This document shows positions 1 to 5,157 of a stretch of DNA of 5,157 nucleotides, piece by piece. Source of the DNA: an uncultured Clostridia bacterium (lineage in GTDB: Bacteria > Bacillota > Clostridia > Christensenellales > Borkfalkiaceae); contig USSJ01000109.1 in assembly GCA_900557285.1 (NCBI GenBank), forward strand, positions 1 to 5,157, read 5' to 3'. Position 1 is the first letter of the stretch. Every line of letters begins with the position of its first letter. The translations under genes were made by a program, and so were the position numbers. Under the pieces are notes generated by a model that worked only from the letters and a program-made list of their open reading frames with translations, was not told where the DNA came from and ran no database searches.

Positions 1-71
1 TTCAAAAATACAGCGGTCAGTGTATGCTGAAATTGCAGTCAAAATTGGCGCGGAATTTTAATACAATTTCG

Positions 72-107
72 TTGACAAAATCAAAAAAAACGGTTATACT
101 GTATGTG
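72..107 (+). promoter_or_regulatory. Sigma-70/SigA-type promoter for pflB
   Basis: A perfect -35 box TTGACA lies at 72-77 and a -10 box TATACT (one mismatch to TATAAT) at 95-100, separated by exactly 17 nt. Transcription would begin near 107, giving a leader of about 170 nt before pflB that contains the complete riboswitch. I see no Rex, FNR or CcpA-like operator overlapping the promoter, so control appears to rest mainly on the leader RNA. Confidence 0.85.
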
Positions 108-150
108 TAAAAAGCAAGACGGCACAAGATATTGTGTATCTGATAAAAGG

Positions 151-222
151 CTTTTCGCGACTGGTGGATTTTGCAGATAAACTGCGTGGGAGCGAGAAGT
201 GTCGGAAGCCGACCACCTGGGC
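151..222 (+). promoter_or_regulatory. ZTP (pfl-motif) riboswitch aptamer
   Basis: The RNA has the hallmarks of the ZTP/ZMP-sensing pfl motif. P1 is an 8-bp helix, 151-158 with 192-199 (one G-U). The conserved GACTGG sits at 159-164. P2 is GCAG 173-176 with CTGC 182-185 around a 5-nt loop. The conserved GGGAGCGA is at 188-195. P3 is GTCGG 201-205 with CCGAC 209-213. The diagnostic 3' segment CCACCTGGGC runs 213-222. The pseudoknot GGTGG 163-167 with CCACC 213-217 differs from the common GGCGG/CCGCC form by a compensatory T-A change, which supports real pairing. The family binds the purine-synthesis intermediate AICAR (as ZMP) or its triphosphate ZTP, which rise when 10-formyl-tetrahydrofolate is short. 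The motif was named for its occurrence near pfl genes. Identification is by eye; a covariance-model search would settle it. Confidence 0.92.
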
Positions 223-251
223 AGCATAAAATAGGCTGTCCGGGCTTTTTT
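216..251 (+). terminator. Riboswitch expression-platform terminator
   Basis: A 10-bp stem pairs 216-225 with 235-244 (two G-U pairs) around a 9-nt A/T-rich loop. It is followed by C and six T (246-251), a typical intrinsic terminator ahead of the pflB ribosome binding site. Its 5' arm includes CCTGGGC (216-222), the conserved 3' strand of the ZTP aptamer, so ligand-bound aptamer and terminator cannot form together. Ligand should therefore disrupt termination (ON switch), as known for this family. The switching direction is inferred from the overlap. Confidence 0.88.
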
Positions 252-275
252 ATTCTCGAAAAGGAGACGAAGGAA

Positions 276-2492
276 ATGAGCAAAGAATTCAAAGCAGGCG
301 AATATGAAAACAAGATTGATGTGCGTAGCTTTATTCAGGCAAATTATACGCCGTATGAAGGGGACGACAGCTTTCTTTGCGGGCCGACGAAGCGTACAAA
401 GAAGTTGATGGAGAAAGTCAATGCGCTTTTGAAAGAGGAGAGTGAAAAGGGCGGCGTACTGGATGTGGATACGGAGCGGGTTTCGTCGCTTTTGACGTAT
501 CCTGCAGGATATATCGATCGGGAAAATGAAATTATTGTCGGTTTGCAGACGGATGCGCCTTTAAAACGCGGGGTGAATCCGTTCGGCGGGATCCGTATGG
601 CGCGTCAGGCGTGTGAGGCATACGGTTATAAACTTTCGGATATCGTAGAGACAGAATTCAGCTATAAGACCACGCATAATGATGCGGTGTTTCATGTATA
701 TACGGATGAAATGAAGGCGGTTCGTCATGCGGGGCTGCTGACGGGACTTCCGGATGCATACGGGCGCGGCAGGATCATAGGTGATTATCGGCGCGTTGCG
801 TTGTATGGTGTCGATAAACTGATTGAAGAAAAAATGAAAGACAAAAAGGCGTACGGTGAAAAGCTGATGGATGAGCAGAATATTCGTACGCTGGAAGAGT
901 TGTATAAACAGATCGATTTTCTCAAGAAGCTGAAAGAGATGGCAAAGATGTACGGGGTAGATATTTCTGCACCGGCGCAGAATGCGAAAGAGGCGATCCA
1001 ATGGACGTATTTTGCTTATCTTGCGGCGATCAAAGAACAGAACGGCGCGGCAATGAGCCTGGGAAGAGTTTCCACGTTTTTGGATATTTATATGGAACGT
1101 GATCTGGAGAACGGGACGCTTACCGAGGAAGCGGCGCAGGAACTGATCGATGATTTTGTAATAAAACTCAGAATCACGCGGCAGCTTCGCACTCCCGAAT
1201 ACAATGATCTGTTCGGCGGGGATCCGACCTGGACAACGGAGAGCGTCGGCGGCATGGGTGAAGACGGAAGGACGCTTGTAACGAAGACGAGTTATCGGAT
1301 TCTGAATACGTTGTATAATCTCGGAGCTGCACCGGAACCCAATCTTACGATACTTTGGTCGGAAAATCTGCCGGAACCGTTCAAAAAGTTCTGCGCGAAA
1401 GTTTCCATCGATACGGATTCGATCCAGTATGAGAACGACGATCTGATGCGTCCGATCTACGGGGATGATTATGGCATTGCGTGCTGTGTATCGGCGATGA
1501 AGATCGGTAAACAGATGCAGTTTTTCGGCGCTCGTTGCAATCTTGCGAAACTTTTGCTTCTTGCATTGAATGGCGGCAAAGATGAAAAGAGCGGAAATCA
1601 GCTCGCACCCGAAGGAAAGAATTTTGAAGGCGTCCTGGATTATAAGGAAGTGCGCGAAGCTTATCATAAGTACATGGCATGGCTTTGCAGACTGTACGTG
1701 AACACGCTGAACGTAATTCACTATATGCACGATAAATATGCGTATGAAAAGATCCAGATGGCTTTGCATGATACGGAAGTGGAACGTTTTCTGGCTTGCG
1801 GTGTGGCGGGCCTTTCGGTTGCGGTCGACTCACTGTCGGCGATCAAATATGCAAAGGTAACTCCTGTTTATAACGAGCAAGGCATCATATGTGACTTTAA
1901 GATCGAAGGTGAATTTCCGAAGTACGGCAACGATGATGACCGTGTAGACGATATAGCAAAAGATTTGTTGCGTGAATTTTCCGACGAATTGAAGAAAACG
2001 CCGGCATATCGCGGAGCAAAGCATACGCTGTCCGTTCTTACGATCACGTCGAACGTAGTTTACGGTAAAAAGACGGGCGCGACGCCGGACGGAAGGGCGG
2101 CGGGGGAACCGTTTGCGCCGGGTGCAAATCCGATGCATAATCGTGATTTGAGCGGTGCTTTGGCTTCCTTGAATTCGGTTGCAAAATTGCCTTATGAGTA
2201 TTGCAGGGACGGGATTTCCAATACGTTTTCGATCGTACCTTCTGCGCTGGGCGAAAACAGGGAAGATCGCGCTGAAAATCTGACGGATATGCTGGACGGA
2301 TATTTTGGTCAGGGTGCGCATCATTTGAATGTAAATGTATTGGATCGGTCAAAATTGGTTGCGGCGATGGAGCATCCCGAGCTGTATCCGAATATCACGA
2401 TCCGCGTTTCCGGATATGCTGTTAATTTCCATAAGCTGTCCAAGGCGCATCAGTTAGAAGTACTCAAGCGCACGTACCATGAACGCGTCTGA
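276..2492 (+). CDS. pflB: Pyruvate formate-lyase (formate C-acetyltransferase)
   Basis: Cytosolic glycyl-radical enzyme converting pyruvate and CoA to acetyl-CoA and formate without oxygen. The 738-aa product is close to the usual ~750 aa. Visible motifs: [18 protein letters not shown] (156-173), DPTWTTE (316-322), the catalytic pair C403-C404 in [19 protein letters not shown] (412-420), and the C-terminal RVSGYAV (710-716) with the radical-bearing Gly713. Everything needed for activity is present and the frame is intact. The start at 276 is chosen because AAGGAG (261-266) lies 9 nt upstream; an in-frame ATG at 171 sits inside the riboswitch and would add 35 residues encoded by aptamer and terminator sequence. 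Expression is governed by the upstream promoter and ZTP riboswitch, linking formate supply to formyl-folate and purine need. Its activase is encoded 317 nt downstream. Confidence 0.98.
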   Translation: MSKEFKAGEYENKIDVRSFIQANYTPYEGDDSFLCGPTKRTKKLMEKVNALLKEESEKGGVLDVDTERVSSLLTYPAGYIDRENEIIVGLQTDAPLKRGVNPFGGIRMARQACEAYGYKLSDIVETEFSYKTTHNDAVFHVYTDEMKAVRHAGLLTGLPDAYGRGRIIGDYRRVALYGVDKLIEEKMKDKKAYGEKLMDEQNIRTLEELYKQIDFLKKLKEMAKMYGVDISAPAQNAKEAIQWTYFAYLAAIKEQNGAAMSLGRVSTFLDIYMERDLENGTLTEEAAQELIDDFVIKLRITRQLRTPEYNDLFGGDPTWTTESVGGMGEDGRTLVTKTSYRILNTLYNLGAAPEPNLTILWSENLPEPFKKFCAKVSIDTDSIQYENDDLMRPIYGDDYGIACCVSAMKIGKQMQFFGARCNLAKLLLLALNGGKDEKSGNQLAPEGKNFEGVLDYKEVREAYHKYMAWLCRLYVNTLNVIHYMHDKYAYEKIQMALHDTEVERFLACGVAGLSVAVDSLSAIKYAKVTPVYNEQGIICDFKIEGEFPKYGNDDDRVDDIAKDLLREFSDELKKTPAYRGAKHTLSVLTITSNVVYGKKTGATPDGRAAGEPFAPGANPMHNRDLSGALASLNSVAKLPYEYCRDGISNTFSIVPSALGENREDRAENLTDMLDGYFGQGAHHLNVNVLDRSKLVAAMEHPELYPNITIRVSGYAVNFHKLSKAHQLEVLKRTYHERV

Positions 2493-2809
2493 ACAATAAA
2501 AGAGCTGAGTTCAGCCGCGCCGCAAACGGCGCGGCTGTTGCTTTGGAAAAAGTTGTAAGTGTAAAGGCAGATTATCGTAAGCCTGACCGACTCATGACGG
2601 AATTGCACGAACAGACAGCAACAAGAACTCATTCAGGTAAAGAACTGTCGGACGTTATTTCTGTACGGATTGCGTCAATAGTATTATTATGGTTGGTGTC
2701 ATGTGGGGATTTTCAAAAATCGGAGAAGTTTGATCGTACGGATTATGTTTTAAAAGAGAATGAGAAAGGGTTGAGATGAGGGAGATTATAAAAAGAGGGG
2801 TAAGGAAGA
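2493..2809. other. pflB-pflA intergenic region, no convincing gene
   Basis: Apart from the hairpin at 2512-2537 I find no supported gene or RNA. An open frame at 2543-2779 has only a TTG start, no ribosome binding site and no recognisable protein features. No good -35/-10 pair is visible ahead of pflA, so pflA may depend on read-through from pflB or on a weak promoter I cannot identify. A second riboswitch is not seen here. Confidence 0.55.
2512..2544 (+). terminator. GC-rich hairpin after pflB, probable (leaky) terminator
   Basis: A perfect 11-bp stem, 2512-2522 with 2527-2537, closes a CAAA tetraloop 19 nt after the pflB stop codon. The following tract is TTGCTTT, a poor U-run, so termination may be incomplete and the stem may mainly protect the pflB mRNA 3' end. 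A competing small hairpin GCTGA/TCAGC (2504-2508 with 2511-2515) overlaps its 5' arm. Confidence 0.7.
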
Positions 2810-3493
2810 ATGGCTGAAACAACAGGATTTATAGATTCCGTTTATTGCGGTTCCGGGGTGGATGGAAAGGGATTGCGGTGCATTGTATTCTTCAGCGGGT
2901 GCAATCTGCGTTGCCCGTTTTGCCATAATCCGGAGACATTGTTTAAGCAAGGCAAGCGTGTTGAAACGGATGAAATTATCCATAAGCTGTTGCGGTACAA
3001 AGGATATTTTCGCAGGGGAGGAGTTACCCTGTCCGGCGGAGAACCTTTTTTGCAGAGAGAATTTTTTTTGGCGCTGGCGAAAGGACTTCATGAGCAAAAA
3101 ATTCATGTCTGTGTTGAAACGAACGGCCATATTTGCGACAGCGAGCTGATTGCCGCATCGGATTCGATTCTTTGCGATGTTAAAAACCAGGAAACGGATG
3201 ATTTGTCTGTGTATGATACTTTTTTTGCAGAATGTCTTAAACAGGGGAAAGATCTGCAGATTACCAATGTCCTTGTGCCGGGTAAGAATGATTCGGAAGA
3301 GAAAATCACGAATTTGGCACGCTTTGCAAAAAAATACTTCCCCGATCATAAAGTGAAATTTCTTCCGTTTCGCAAGCTGTGTGAGGAGAAGTACAGAGAA
3401 TTGAACCAGCTTTTTGCCTATTCGGGTATCAGGGAAGCTGAGAATGAAGATCTGGATAAAGCTGAAAATTTATTCAATATTTCTGCAAATTAG
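2810..3493 (+). CDS. pflA: Pyruvate formate-lyase-activating enzyme (radical SAM)
   Basis: Radical-SAM activase that uses a 4Fe-4S cluster and S-adenosylmethionine to abstract a hydrogen from the PflB glycine (Gly713 here). The 227-aa product shows DGKGLR (18-23) near the N-terminus, the cluster motif C31-x3-C35-x2-C38 followed by HN, SGGEP (75-79, SAM binding), ETNG (103-106), CDVK (122-125) and VPG (156-158). It is about 19 residues shorter than E. coli PflA. The segment after CDVK lacks the family's usual G-x-S-N region, and the usual PYHxLG near the C-terminus reads PFRKLC (186-191). The start is preceded by GAGGGG (2795-2800) and AAGGA (2802-2806). The position after pflB supports pflA over other glycyl-radical activases. 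Loss of some family-typical residues could mean a clostridial subfamily or altered SAM contacts; the frame is intact. Confidence 0.93.
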   Translation: MAETTGFIDSVYCGSGVDGKGLRCIVFFSGCNLRCPFCHNPETLFKQGKRVETDEIIHKLLRYKGYFRRGGVTLSGGEPFLQREFFLALAKGLHEQKIHVCVETNGHICDSELIAASDSILCDVKNQETDDLSVYDTFFAECLKQGKDLQITNVLVPGKNDSEEKITNLARFAKKYFPDHKVKFLPFRKLCEEKYRELNQLFAYSGIREAENEDLDKAENLFNISAN

Positions 3494-3503
3494 AGCAATT
3501 TGC
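3485..3503. repeat. Short inverted repeat across the pflA stop
   Basis: GCAAATT (3485-3491) and AATTTGC (3497-3503) are perfect 7-nt inverted arms around a 5-nt spacer that covers most of the TAG stop codon. The stem is A/T-rich and weak and no U-run follows directly. It may help define the mRNA 3' end or be incidental. Confidence 0.4.
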
Positions 3504-3507
3504 AAAG

Positions 3508-3538
3508 TATTATGTCTGACATAATATGGCAATTTTTT
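3508..3538. repeat. Perfect 19-bp palindrome, operator-like or weak terminator
   Basis: TATTATGTC (3508-3516) and GACATAATA (3518-3526) are perfect 9-nt arms around a single T. The one-base centre is typical of a dimeric repressor site and tight for an RNA hairpin. However, the site lies just after pflA and before a T-run (3533-3538), so it could also act as a weak first terminator. No promoter is visible beside it. Confidence 0.5.
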
Positions 3539-3549
3539 AAATTTGACTT

Positions 3550-3609
3550 AAAAAGCCAGAGGGGCGTCGTGCAAAATATTTTGCACGACGCCCTCTCTCC
3601 GCTTTTTTT
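3550..3609. terminator. Bidirectional intrinsic terminator between convergent genes
   Basis: A long, nearly perfect dyad is centred at 3577/3578. GGGCGTCGTGC (3562-3572) pairs with 3583-3593, and the A/T centre is also self-complementary. With one bulged G the stem gains AGA/TCT, and the flanking AAAAAGC (3550-3556) matches GCTTTTT (3601-3607). On the + strand seven T (3603-3609) follow; on the - strand five T follow. It therefore fits both pflA and the convergent flavoprotein gene. Confidence 0.9.
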
Positions 3610-3821
3610 GTTATAAAACTTTTCAAATGAAAATAGCTGTAAAATTAACACGGTAAATCAACCGACAAAGATTGCGCTTTGCTCAGATCAGACATTCTTG
3701 AAATCGTAAAACATGCTTATGGCATTTTAAGTATAAACAGATGCCGAAGTCTTAATTGCTGAAACGGGGCAACTGTTTAAAAGGGAGAAAATTTAAAAGC
3801 TGAAAGAGCGCAGAAAAAATC
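3610..3821. other. Convergent intergenic remainder, nothing clear
   Basis: The A/T-rich stretch between the bidirectional terminator and the end of the flavoprotein gene contains no open frame with a plausible start, no tRNA-like fold and no strong hairpin. A weak inverted repeat GGCAT/ATGCC (3721-3725 with 3741-3745, 15-nt spacer) is the only structure I noticed. Confidence 0.5.
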
Positions 3822-3841
3822 TTAACCAAGGCTTTTAAGAT
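3814..3841 (-). terminator. Weak terminator at the end of the flavoprotein gene
   Basis: Read on the - strand, ATCTTAA (3841-3835) pairs with TTAAGAT (3825-3819) across a 9-nt loop, and the run of T corresponding to 3819-3814 follows at once. The stem overlaps the stop codon and is A/T-rich, so it is probably weak. The bidirectional terminator farther downstream would be the backup. Confidence 0.4.
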
Positions 3842-4679
3842 ATTTTAAGACCTGGGTACCTGCAATCATTCCGTCGTAAACGGCTTTGGCAATTTGTTGC
3901 AGGCCTTTTATGCAGTCTCCCGCCGCATATATACCGGGGATATTGGTTGCGCGGTTTTCGTCCGTAACGATTTTATTGTTGGCAGTTTCCATGCCCAGCT
4001 TTTTGGAAAGTTCGAAAGCGCCGGCGGAACCGCAGGCAATGAAAACGCCGTCAAAAGTTTCGCGTGTGCCGTCGGCATACACGATCTCATCCAGTTTATC
4101 GGCTCCTTGAAAGCTCTGAATTTTTTTTGTGTTGCTGACAGGGTCGGAAAAAGTCGGTTCGGCGCCGTTTGTCAGAATTGTAACGTTGTCGATGATATTT
4201 TTGAGAACGTGATATTCGCTCAGGGCATACGCGGCGTTGCCGATCACGGCAACTTTCTTTCCACGGAAAAAGAATCCGTCGCAGATAGCGCAGTAACTGA
4301 CGCCTTTTCCTTCGAATTTTTCAATGCATTCGATGGCAGGGATGTTTCTGGAGGTGCCGACCGCAATGATGATGGCGCCGGCGGAAATCGTACTGCCGTC
4401 GGCAATTTTGACATCGTATCCGTCGGCTGCAAATTCGATCCCGCACACTTCGCCTTTGACGAAATTCACGCCCAGATTTTTTGCTTGTTTTATGCCTGTT
4501 TCGATGAGGTCTTTTGCGGCAATACCGTGTTCGAAACCGTAGTAATTTTCAATTTTGTCTGCTTTGGCGAGCGCACCGAAATCTTTGGCGATCACCGTAA
4601 CATCGGCGCCGCCGCGAACGGCATAGAGAGCGGCTGAAATGCCTGCGGGACCTTGCCCCAGGATTACAAGTTTTTTCAT
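3822..4679 (-). CDS. Thioredoxin-reductase-like flavoprotein, probably NADPH-independent
   Basis: Member of the low-molecular-weight thioredoxin reductase fold, 285 aa versus about 320 in E. coli TrxB. The N-terminal FAD domain starts with G8-Q-G-P-A-G13. The redox-active pair is C130-A-I-C133-D-G. The C-terminal FAD motif NIPGIYAAGDC runs 246-256. In the middle domain the usual GGGNTA dinucleotide motif reads GNAAYA (147-152), the HRR signature that grips the NADPH 2'-phosphate is absent (TILTNGAEP at 167-175), and the RQ of the C-terminal motif is QQ (261-262). Such losses are known in ferredoxin-linked flavin thioredoxin reductases of clostridia, which would reduce thioredoxin with ferredoxin electrons; applying that role here is inference. 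The start at 4679 is chosen for AAAAGGAA (4691-4684); a GTG at 4715 lies at the predicted transcript start. No thioredoxin gene is visible next to it, so the physiological partner is unknown. Confidence 0.88.
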   Translation of the reverse strand: MKKLVILGQGPAGISAALYAVRGGADVTVIAKDFGALAKADKIENYYGFEHGIAAKDLIETGIKQAKNLGVNFVKGEVCGIEFAADGYDVKIADGSTISAGAIIIAVGTSRNIPAIECIEKFEGKGVSYCAICDGFFFRGKKVAVIGNAAYALSEYHVLKNIIDNVTILTNGAEPTFSDPVSNTKKIQSFQGADKLDEIVYADGTRETFDGVFIACGSAGAFELSKKLGMETANNKIVTDENRATNIPGIYAAGDCIKGLQQIAKAVYDGMIAGTQVLKYLKSLG

Positions 4680-4696
4680 GATATTCCTTTTCGTCG

Positions 4697-4715
4697 GTGC
4701 CATAAAAGAAGGCAC
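4697..4715 (-). promoter_or_regulatory. 5'-leader hairpin of the flavoprotein gene
   Basis: GTGCC and GGCAC form perfect 5-bp arms (4715-4711 with 4701-4697 on the - strand) around a 9-nt loop. The structure begins almost exactly at the predicted transcription start (about 4714) and ends before the ribosome binding site. It resembles a 5'-end stem that protects mRNA; its function is inferred. Confidence 0.45.
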
Positions 4716-4720
4716 AAGAA

Positions 4721-4749
4721 ATTATAGTTTGATAGGGTAATTTTAAAAA
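4721..4749 (-). promoter_or_regulatory. Probable promoter of the flavoprotein gene
   Basis: A perfect -10 hexamer TATAAT lies at 4726-4721 on the - strand, 42 nt ahead of the start codon. At a 17-nt spacing the -35 position reads TTTTTA (4749-4744), matching only half of the consensus, so the promoter may be weak or need an activator. The -35 region falls inside the nearer copy of the tandem repeat. Confidence 0.5.
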
Positions 4750-4803
4750 TTTGCTCAATGCGTAAAATCCGAAAATATTTTAAGTGTTGGGCCGCATGAG
4801 CAG
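4733..4803 (-). repeat. Tandem element, copy nearer the flavoprotein gene
   Basis: This 71-nt unit is repeated at 4815-4887 with about 90% identity (5 substitutions and 2 single-base indels by my alignment). Read on the - strand, TGCTCATGCG pairs with CGCATTGAGCA as 10 bp with one bulged T. The stem encloses a ~30-nt loop containing CCCAACACTT and TTTTCGGATTTT and is followed by AAATTTTT. The layout is that of a long-loop terminator, an attenuator or a structured regulatory RNA. I do not recognise it as a known riboswitch class. Confidence 0.8.
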
Positions 4804-4814
4804 TATGCGATTAT

Positions 4815-4887
4815 TAGGGTAATTTAAAAAAATTTGCTCAATGCGCAAAATCCGAAAATGTATAAAGTGTTGGGCCGACATGAGCAG
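4815..4887 (-). repeat. Tandem element, copy nearer the membrane-protein gene
   Basis: Second copy, 73 nt, offset by 82 nt from the first. On the - strand it begins 21 nt after the stop codon of the upstream gene. The stem TGCTCATG(t)CG with CGCA(t)TGAGCA keeps 10 pairs despite an inserted T, and a stronger run of seven T follows (AAATTTTTTT). It could serve as the terminator of the upstream gene. The loop differs from the other copy mainly in the A/T-rich centre (near 4860-4865). Confidence 0.8.
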
Positions 4888-4908
4888 GATACATTTTATG
4901 CAAGATCG

Positions 4909-5157
4909 TTATTTTGTCGGGACGCGGTGATAGCCTTTTTTGGGTTTTGCGCTTTTTCTTTTGCCTTTATAGACATAGGACAGGGCAATGATGATAATGC
5001 CTGCCGCGATGACAGCGATGACGATGTAAGCCCAGGCGGGGATCGGCAGTCCCTTTACTTCTTCCCACATTTCGTTGACGGCGGCGTTAGTCTCGTCGTC
5101 GAAGTATTGCATGACGGCGCAGCGCTCGATCACCTCAACGGTAGGGTACTGCGCGGA
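4909..5157 (-). CDS. C-terminal part of a membrane-anchored, PotD-like substrate-binding protein (partial)
   Basis: The reading frame is open to the window edge, so only the last 82 codons are visible and the true start lies outside; a GTG at 5133 is internal. The first part, containing YPTVEVIERC and then NEMWEEVKG, resembles the end of spermidine/putrescine-type (PotD/PotF) extracellular binding proteins, where a Tyr-Pro...Glu-Val segment precedes a final helix ending in W-x-x-V/L-K. After GLPIP comes a single transmembrane helix of about 22 residues (AWAYIVIAVIAAGIIIIALSY) and a Lys/Arg-rich tail. The positive-inside rule puts the binding domain outside the cell and the tail inside. A transporter operon upstream, off the edge, would support this. 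The membrane anchor is clear; the family assignment is tentative, and another single-pass surface protein remains possible. Confidence 0.6.
   Translation of the reverse strand, partial: SAQYPTVEVIERCAVMQYFDDETNAAVNEMWEEVKGLPIPAWAYIVIAVIAAGIIIIALSYVYKGKRKSAKPKKGYHRVPTK

Noticed and set aside
1..71. Rex, FNR or CcpA operator upstream of pflB
   Set aside because: No good match to TTGTGA-N-TCACAA, TTGAT-N4-ATCAA or a cre site is visible in the promoter region.
171..275. N-terminal extension of pflB from ATG 171
   Set aside because: It would be encoded by riboswitch aptamer and terminator sequence, has no ribosome binding site, and ATG 276 has a strong one.
561..1769. 402-codon open frame on the - strand inside pflB
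   Set aside because: Shadow of the pflB coding frame; Cys/Arg/Ile-rich without recognisable domains, and pflB is unambiguous.
2663..2744. Direct repeat GTACGGATT at 2663-2671 and 2736-2744
   Set aside because: Only 9 nt, two copies, no further similarity; compatible with chance.
2543..2779. 78-codon open frame between pflB and pflA
   Set aside because: TTG start right after the hairpin, no ribosome binding site, no recognisable motif; the hydrophobic run before Cys is preceded by charged residues and does not make a lipoprotein signal. Conservation in relatives would be needed to revive it.
2776..2817. 13-aa mini-ORF overlapping the pflA start, with GAGAAAGGG upstream
   Set aside because: Too short to support; no run of regulatory codons or attenuator structure. 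Could be translational coupling but is likely chance.
3894..4637. 247-codon open frame on the + strand inside the flavoprotein gene
   Set aside because: Antisense shadow of a gene with intact FAD and CxxC motifs; Phe-rich composition and no family resemblance.
4745..4850. TTGAGC hexamers at the repeat ends as -35 boxes of tandem promoters
   Set aside because: Candidate -10 sequences (TATCAA, TAATAA) are poor and spacings differ (18-19 nt); TTGAGC is better explained as the hairpin 3' arm.
4733..4887. CRISPR array
   Set aside because: Only two ~72-nt units separated by 11 nt; unit and spacer lengths do not fit CRISPR.

Overview
The window looks like a chromosomal segment of an anaerobic, fermentative, Clostridia-like Firmicute, probably from an uncultured or poorly characterised lineage. 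This rests on moderately low GC, A/T-rich intergenic DNA, strong purine-rich ribosome binding sites, a textbook -35/-10 promoter, intrinsic terminators, a ZTP (pfl-motif) riboswitch ahead of pyruvate formate-lyase, and a small thioredoxin-reductase-like flavoprotein of a type known from clostridia. The assignment is inference from gene content, not a database match.

Left part (1-3493, + strand): a formate-producing module. A strong promoter (72-100) drives a leader of about 170 nt. The leader holds a ZTP riboswitch aptamer (151-222) whose 3' conserved strand is also the 5' arm of an intrinsic terminator (216-251). It is followed by pflB (276-2492, 738 aa, Cys-Cys active site and glycyl-radical motif intact), a GC-rich hairpin (2512-2537), about 270 nt with no convincing gene, and pflA (2810-3493), the radical-SAM activase that installs the glycyl radical on PflB. 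The logic is: ZTP signals 10-formyl-THF shortage, the terminator is disrupted, PFL makes formate, and formate can feed one-carbon metabolism for purine synthesis.

Middle (3494-3821): a convergent intergenic region with a perfect 19-bp palindrome (3508-3526), a long bidirectional terminator (3550-3609), and about 200 nt in which I see nothing convincing.

Right part (3822-5157, - strand): a 285-aa thioredoxin-reductase-like flavoprotein keeps the FAD motifs and the redox CxxC but has lost the usual NADPH-binding motifs. This suggests a pyridine-nucleotide-independent, ferredoxin-linked enzyme. Its 5' region holds a TATAAT box, a short leader hairpin and two tandem copies of a ~72-nt element (about 90% identical, 82-nt period). 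Read on the - strand, each copy is a long-loop hairpin followed by a U-tract. Upstream of these, and running off the window edge, is the C-terminal end of a membrane-anchored protein that resembles the end of a PotD-type substrate-binding protein.

The best candidates for something undescribed are the tandem hairpin element at 4733-4887 and its relation to the flavoprotein gene. The riboswitch and pfl genes are recognisable known families.
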